From Desulfomonilaceae bacterium (GTDB lineage: Bacteria; Desulfobacterota; Desulfomonilia; Desulfomonilales; Desulfomonilaceae): a stretch of DNA of 64,000 bases. The translations under genes were made by a program, and so were the position numbers. The stretch spans positions 1 through 64,000 of the forward strand of contig JBAZSD010000023.1 in NCBI GenBank assembly GCA_041662605.1, in the 5' to 3' direction. The notes below the pieces were generated by a model. The model was not told the origin of the DNA. It saw only the letters and a program-made list of their open reading frames with translations, and made no database searches. Below are positions 59,947 through 64,000 of the stretch, one piece after another (the stretch's first letter is position 1; each line of letters starts with the position of its first letter).

Positions 59947-61461
59947 ATGAAAATTGGCTTGTGTGAAAAATGTGGGTCCCCGACAGACGCCCGTTATGAA
60001 ATCCGTAACAACTGTGTATACCTGGTAAAATTCTGCAAAGACTGTGGCCGGACATCATCGCTTGTCACAAAAGACGCTCGAAAATGGCGATGGAAGAGAG
60101 AAATTGCCGAATACCAGGAGCCTACTGGCCCTCCAGCATGTAATCTAGATTGTAAGTCATGTGATCACAAGTTACATACTACCCCATCAACAGTCGCCAT
60201 CGATGTCACGAATCTCTGCAACCAAAGGTGCCCGATCTGTTTAGCCTATGTAGACGCAATGGGATTTGCTTACAAACCTCCTCTGGAATATTTTGAGAAG
60301 ATTTTTCGCGAATTTGAAAACAACGATCCTAGACCCAATATCTGCTTCTTTGGAGGAGAGCCAACGGTCCATGAGGATTTTCTTGATATAGTACGTCTTG
60401 CGAAAACTCATGGCTTTCAGGTTCAAATGTTCACTAACGGGATTAAACTGGCTGACATGAATTACTGCAAGGAACTCTGTTCACTCGGAGTTCAGGTCAA
60501 TTTCGGTTTGGACGGTACCAAATCTGAAGTTTATAAGACTTTAAGAGGGGACAATTCTCTCGCGGTAAAGAAAAAGGCCTTTGAAAACGTTATAAAATGC
60601 GGGGTTAACAAGCTGACCGTCATCACCACGGTAGCCACGGGTGTTAATGACTCGAATATGTCTGAACTGATGGCCTTTATCCACGAGCGCAAAGAACATG
60701 TTTCCGTTTGGGCCTTTGTGCCGCTGACCCCATGCTGGGACGGTTCCAATGTGAAGTTGGAGCCTACTACTACGGAGTGCGTTGAAAATATATTTGAGAA
60801 GATGCTCCCAGAAATAGAGTTTGTGTCGACTGGAATGATGAAATTCGACGTCCTTTCCAGGTTTTTTGGAAAACAGACCTTAGGTGGATCACACCCGAAC
60901 TGTGAAAGCGCTACTGTCGTGATCTCCGACGGGGAAAAATATGTTCCCATTTCGACTTATCTCAATACGCCTCTTTCTGAAGCGCTTTCAAAGTTAAAGA
61001 AGCTGGATGGAAAACTATCCCGGAAGAAACCTTTGGACTCGGCTTTCATATTACGACGTGGATGGTTTAATGTTTCTTCCGCTATACAGACAGCGTTCAT
61101 TTTTGCGCAGACTGTCAACTTCAGGAAATCCTTCGCCAAACCTGCTTCTGTTAACGTAGTTAAAGCGCTCTGGGATATAATACGGGGACGGAAAATAGAC
61201 GAGGTCCTGAAAAAGAGAACATGTTTCAAGCAATTATTGACATTAATTACTATTCCGTATGAAGACACGGGCGGACTGGAAAACGCCAGACTCCACGATT
61301 GCCCGGCTGTTTTCGCTTATGAAGATGTTGATACCGGAAAAATACGAACTGCGGCTTTTTGTTCATGGCAGACAGTAAAAGATGATGTGTGCCGAAAAAT
61401 TCAGGCTCATTATGACTCAAACCGCAGTATCGATGAAAAGATAGTGGCCCGATCGGGGTAG
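59947..61461 (+). CDS. COG1964/Tes-like radical SAM enzyme
   Basis: A 504-residue radical SAM protein. The N-terminus has a zinc-ribbon-like pair (Cys6, 9 and Cys30, 33) and a C-N-L-D-C-K-S-C motif (65-72). The radical SAM cluster motif C-N-Q-R-C-P-I-C (Cys91, 95, 98) follows a D-V-T-N-L-C start, with G-G-E-P-T near 135-139 and F-T-N-G-I. This layout matches COG1964, the family that includes archaeal tetraether lipid synthase Tes and bacterial membrane-spanning-lipid candidates. Further cysteines lie in the C-terminal half (C-E-S, C-P-A, C-S-W). Substrate is inferred, not shown. It stands alone behind a 260-base gap. Confidence 0.82.
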   Translation: MKIGLCEKCGSPTDARYEIRNNCVYLVKFCKDCGRTSSLVTKDARKWRWKREIAEYQEPTGPPACNLDCKSCDHKLHTTPSTVAIDVTNLCNQRCPICLAYVDAMGFAYKPPLEYFEKIFREFENNDPRPNICFFGGEPTVHEDFLDIVRLAKTHGFQVQMFTNGIKLADMNYCKELCSLGVQVNFGLDGTKSEVYKTLRGDNSLAVKKKAFENVIKCGVNKLTVITTVATGVNDSNMSELMAFIHERKEHVSVWAFVPLTPCWDGSNVKLEPTTTECVENIFEKMLPEIEFVSTGMMKFDVLSRFFGKQTLGGSHPNCESATVVISDGEKYVPISTYLNTPLSEALSKLKKLDGKLSRKKPLDSAFILRRGWFNVSSAIQTAFIFAQTVNFRKSFAKPASVNVVKALWDIIRGRKIDEVLKKRTCFKQLLTLITIPYEDTGGLENARLHDCPAVFAYEDVDTGKIRTAAFCSWQTVKDDVCRKIQAHYDSNRSIDEKIVARSG

Positions 61462-61633
61462 ATAGCTCCGCAGCCACAACGATCTGAGATGAAGTAGATT
61501 TTAGACTCTTGCATCAGCCCAATTAAAATAGATTTCTGTCGCCCATTTCTCTTGAATCGGGCCATGGAGATGTTTGCCATTAGGTTGACTTCTCCACGGA
61601 AGCATTTCCTTTCCGGTTTCTGCGGATCATGGA

Positions 61634-62482
61634 ATGCCCCTCGTTAGCGCGATTATACCGACCTTTAACCGGGTGGATACACTCACGCGTTCAATCCGGT
61701 CAGTCCTGGATCAAACCTTCAAGGACATTGAACTCATTGTGGTGGATGATGGTTCGACAGACTCGACTTCTGAACTTGTGCGGAAAGTTTCAGGTTCAAT
61801 AGTCTACCTGCATCAGGCCCATCAGGGAGTTTCCAGCGCACGCAACACGGGAATTATGGCGTCAAACGGGGATCTTGTCGCGTTCCTCGATTCTGATGAC
61901 GAATGGAAACCCCGGAAAATTGAAAAGCAGTTGCAACTATATGACAGAACAGACCAAGATTTCATTTGCCATACCAATGAGCTATGGATGAAACACGGGC
62001 AGGTCGTTAATCAAAAGAAGATTCACGAGAAACAGGGTGGCAGATTCTTTGAACGCGCCCTGGAACGATGTCTCATCAGTCCGTCCTCGGTTATGATTTC
62101 ACGAGCGTTGCTGGACAGAGTCGGTTATTTTGACGAGAGTTTGCCGGCGGCGGAAGATTACGATCTATGGTTAAGAATTACGGCCTTTTATTCGGTAAGA
62201 TTCGCCGATGAACCACTGGTGGTTAAGTATGGAGACAGAGATGATCAACTGTCCAAAGTAGTGCCGGCGATTGATATATACAGGGTTCGGGCGATTCTGA
62301 AAATCCTGGACGATCCGGGCTTAAGGCCCACCTACAGAAAAGCCGCAGCCAAACAGTTGGTCAGAAAATGTTCTGTCCTGGCAAAAGGCCTCACAAAACG
62401 CGGAAGATATCACGAAGCGGCTACATACAATGAACTTGCTGAAAAATATGCGAACTGCATGGATCAAGCCTGCTCAAGTTAA
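61634..62482 (+). CDS. Family 2 glycosyltransferase
   Basis: A 282-residue GT2 enzyme: V-S-A-I-I-P-T-F-N-R, V-V-D-D-G-S-T-D-S-T and F-L-D-S-D-D with a following E-W-K. A later E-D-Y-D-L-W-L supplies the acidic active-site residues. The tail is basic and helical. It lies 170 bases after the radical SAM gene, and the ParB-like gene overlaps its last 53 bases. It resembles, but is distinct from, the GT2 in the LPS cluster. Product unknown. Confidence 0.87.
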   Translation: MPLVSAIIPTFNRVDTLTRSIRSVLDQTFKDIELIVVDDGSTDSTSELVRKVSGSIVYLHQAHQGVSSARNTGIMASNGDLVAFLDSDDEWKPRKIEKQLQLYDRTDQDFICHTNELWMKHGQVVNQKKIHEKQGGRFFERALERCLISPSSVMISRALLDRVGYFDESLPAAEDYDLWLRITAFYSVRFADEPLVVKYGDRDDQLSKVVPAIDIYRVRAILKILDDPGLRPTYRKAAAKQLVRKCSVLAKGLTKRGRYHEAATYNELAEKYANCMDQACSS

Positions 62483-63395
62483 TTTTCAGAATCTGATGTT
62501 TTGGGTTCCATCTTTTGAAGTTCTGGAACCACTGCTGGCATCTATAGAACAAGTTGGGATTCTGAATCCTCCGGTGGTTAAGGGCGACGAATACAATATT
62601 TTTTCCCCTATCTTGGGAAGACGGCGGCTTCAGGTTGCGGCGGCGCTCAAGTTTGAGAGCGTCGAAGTAAGAATTGCCGATTCCTCATTGAATGACGACG
62701 ACAAATATCTAATGGCCTTTTGGGATAACTTTGCCAGGATCAAACAGGATCCTGCTGTCAAGGCCCATACAATAAAGCGCCTTCTTGAATTATTTTCACG
62801 CGAAATTCTTGCAAAGAATATCTTGCCCTTTATAGACACTCCCCCAAGAGGGCCGAAACTGGAACGACTCAGAAAGATCGGAGGCCTGGAAAACAACATT
62901 CTTGAAGCAATATCAGACGGAAAGATTCAGGAGAAAAGCGCGATCCTGTTTGCGGAACTTCCATTTAACGAGCGTCAGGCCGTTTTCAAACTGGTTTGTA
63001 ATCTCGGGCTCAATTCAAACAAAGCCTTTGAAATAATTTCCAGTCTGTTTGATTTATCGATCCTTTGGAAGAAGCCTGTCACTGACTTGCTGAGCGATCC
63101 TGACGCTGTCAGGATCCTGGATGATTCTGTCCTAAGCGCTCAGGAAAGGGCGTCAGCGTTCAGGGACTCGTTAAAATCCTGGAAACATCCATACATATAT
63201 GAAAAACAAAAGGGTTTCGAAGGTTGGGCAAGGGAAATTCATCCGCCGGAAAATGTTCGCATGAGGCCGGCTCAATCTTTCGAGGACGACTCCGTGAGCA
63301 TTGAAATGCGCCTCGACTCGCGAGCCGAAGCCGAAAAGTTTTTGACGGTGATTGACCAATATAAAAAAGAAACACCGGGCAAAGCGAATGACTAA
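62430..63395 (+). CDS. ParB-like protein
   Basis: A 321-residue protein whose first 120 residues match the ParB/sulfiredoxin-like nuclease fold: L-L-A-S-I-E-Q-V-G-I-L-N-P-P-V-V, then the G-R-R-R-L-Q-V-A-A-A-L box that corresponds to the ParB G-E-R-R motif (Glu replaced by Arg here). The rest is helical with no clear DNA-binding helix-turn-helix. There is no ParA gene nearby, so this is not a simple partition pair. It overlaps the glycosyltransferase gene by 53 bases (or 35 if ATG 62448 is used) and ends three bases from the convergent small gene. It may regulate or modify DNA near the SplB-like gene; uncertain. Confidence 0.75.
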   Translation: MNLLKNMRTAWIKPAQVNFQNLMFWVPSFEVLEPLLASIEQVGILNPPVVKGDEYNIFSPILGRRRLQVAAALKFESVEVRIADSSLNDDDKYLMAFWDNFARIKQDPAVKAHTIKRLLELFSREILAKNILPFIDTPPRGPKLERLRKIGGLENNILEAISDGKIQEKSAILFAELPFNERQAVFKLVCNLGLNSNKAFEIISSLFDLSILWKKPVTDLLSDPDAVRILDDSVLSAQERASAFRDSLKSWKHPYIYEKQKGFEGWAREIHPPENVRMRPAQSFEDDSVSIEMRLDSRAEAEKFLTVIDQYKKETPGKAND

Positions 63396-63398
63396 TGA

Positions 63399-63551
63399 TC
63401 AATCCTTAAATTTGTCCTTGACGCTCTGAGGCAATTCACTGTCATCGCTCTGGACGATTGACGTGAGATTATCTGTTTCCGTCGGTTCCTGAGACGCTTG
63501 CGGCTCATTTTCTTTTTGCGTCTTGCCCTTCTTGTCGTTTTCTCCAGCCAT
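63399..63551 (-). CDS. Small charged protein, 50 residues
   Basis: An open frame of 50 codons from ATG (63549-63551) to TGA (63399-63401), with GGAGA six bases upstream. The product is very hydrophilic, rich in Lys, Glu, Asp, Gln and Ser (M-A-G-E-N-D-K-K-G-K start, K-D-K-F-K-D end) and probably disordered. It faces the ParB-like gene tail to tail with a gap of three bases and is divergent from the SplB-like gene. The ribosome site and spacing support it; function unknown. Confidence 0.55.
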   Translation of the reverse strand: MAGENDKKGKTQKENEPQASQEPTETDNLTSIVQSDDSELPQSVKDKFKD

Positions 63552-63686
63552 GAAACGTCTCCAGTAAAATTTGAACTTTTATTCGTTCTTTATCGGATTA
63601 ATATAACAGGGATGGCCATTTGTCCACAGGGACCCACAATCCCGGACTAAACAGCGGTATCCAACGATCAGCGTCTCAGGTGTGTA

Positions 63687-64000
63687 ATGTATGTGATAGA
63701 TCAAGTATGGGTTGAACGGGAAGCAATGGAATATCCTTTAACAGAGAGGATAATCAAAGCTTCTAACCCAGCGAGAGTCCTCATCGGGTCGCAGATTCTC
63801 GAGGAGTCGGCCCGTGTAGAACTTGCGGGAGATCCATTCAGGAGAGGCAAGCGAATACTCAAGCTGACCAGGTACAGAGGGAGCTTTGTAAAACCGTGTC
63901 CTGGCACGAAAACCTATATCTGTTGCGGATTGAATATACTTAACATTGGGCAGGGCTGTCCTATTGATTGCCGATATTGCGCCTTGCAGGTTTATTTCAA
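63687..64000 (+). CDS. SplB-like (SPL family) radical SAM protein, partial
   Basis: The gene runs off the end of the window; 104 codons are visible. An AGGTG site precedes the ATG by four bases. The sequence R-Y-R-G-S-F-V-K-P-C-P-G-T, then Y-I-C-C-G-L-N-I-L-N-I-G-Q-G-C-P-I-D-C-R-Y-C-A-L-Q matches spore photoproduct lyase-type enzymes, with the radical SAM Cys triad C-x3-C-x2-C. Classic SplB repairs thymine dimers in spores; relatives in non-spore-formers have unknown roles. The nearby ParB-like gene may be linked. The C-terminal half, with the catalytic region, is not seen. Confidence 0.85.
   Translation, partial: MYVIDQVWVEREAMEYPLTERIIKASNPARVLIGSQILEESARVELAGDPFRRGKRILKLTRYRGSFVKPCPGTKTYICCGLNILNIGQGCPIDCRYCALQVYF

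Noticed and set aside
1..64000. CRISPR arrays, tRNA or rRNA genes, transposases, integrases and att sites
   Set aside because: I looked for repeats with regular spacers, tRNA T-loop and anticodon patterns and mobile-element proteins and found none.

Overview
The window looks like chromosome from a Gram-negative anaerobe of the Desulfobacterota (former Deltaproteobacteria), probably of the Desulfomonile or Syntrophobacter type. The evidence is indirect. There are LPS genes (lipid A disaccharide synthase, heptosyltransferases, a Kdo/heptose-type kinase), anaerobic nitrosative-stress genes (hybrid cluster protein and a siroheme reductase with ferredoxin domains), a LL-diaminopimelate-type aminotransferase, FolE2 and a MoeA-periplasmic-binding fusion. 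These sit beside oxygen-defence genes (short cytochrome bd, a PerR/Fur regulator, MsrA-MsrB). No rRNA, tRNA, CRISPR array, insertion sequence or integrase is visible. The window is mostly ordinary core chromosome with scattered accessory genes.

Layout. 0.2-6.5 kb: two DUF1622 membrane proteins, alanine dehydrogenase overlapping a HEPN-motif protein, a cyclophilin, a TIGR04076 protein and an RND/MMPL exporter. 6.5-12.3 kb: an Hcp island with ferredoxin, HD-domain protein, hcp, a siroheme reductase interrupted by an in-frame TGA, and a CRP/FNR regulator; a perfect palindrome lies where a class II activator site would be expected upstream of hcp. 12.3-17.1 kb: TIGR02757, DUF192 and Trm112-like proteins, then an LPS-type cluster (GT9, GT2, kinase). 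17.3-27.8 kb: an exported VIT/vWA protein, exported MsrAB, a large hybrid histidine kinase, glycogen phosphorylase and a STAS-like protein. 28.1-31.0 kb: fur/perR-cydA-cydB behind a nested palindromic operator. 31.1-35.9 kb, minus strand: a Rieske protein with an odd ligand motif, a discoidin/tail-fibre-like protein, an M18 aminopeptidase and a trypsin-like protease. 36.1-46.1 kb: QueD-FolE2, a D,D-carboxypeptidase, MscS, CarA plus aminotransferase (minus strand), an ECF sigma/anti-sigma pair, a YchF-like ATPase and phosphofructokinase. 46.3-51.1 kb: a block of exported proteins (two Cys/Pro-rich, one Tat-dependent binding protein, one beta-barrel) plus a J-domain protein. 51.1-51.4 kb: an AT-rich non-coding island. 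51.4-64 kb: GT9, two moeA genes, a membrane-anchored IscU-like protein, GreA, a double HAD phosphatase, LpxB, a COG1964/Tes-like radical SAM enzyme, GT2, a ParB-like protein, a 50-residue gene and the start of a SplB-like radical SAM gene.

Working together. The Hcp island reads as one NO/hydroxylamine response unit controlled by the local CRP/FNR protein. The fur-cydAB operon couples a peroxide or iron sensor to oxygen removal. The moeA pair with its promoter and the IscU-like gene suggests molybdenum/tungsten cofactor assembly close to Fe-S delivery. No complete new defence or mobile system was found. The best leads are the TGA-interrupted reductase, the HEPN-like partner of alanine dehydrogenase, the Tes-like radical SAM gene and the Cys/Pro-rich exported pair.
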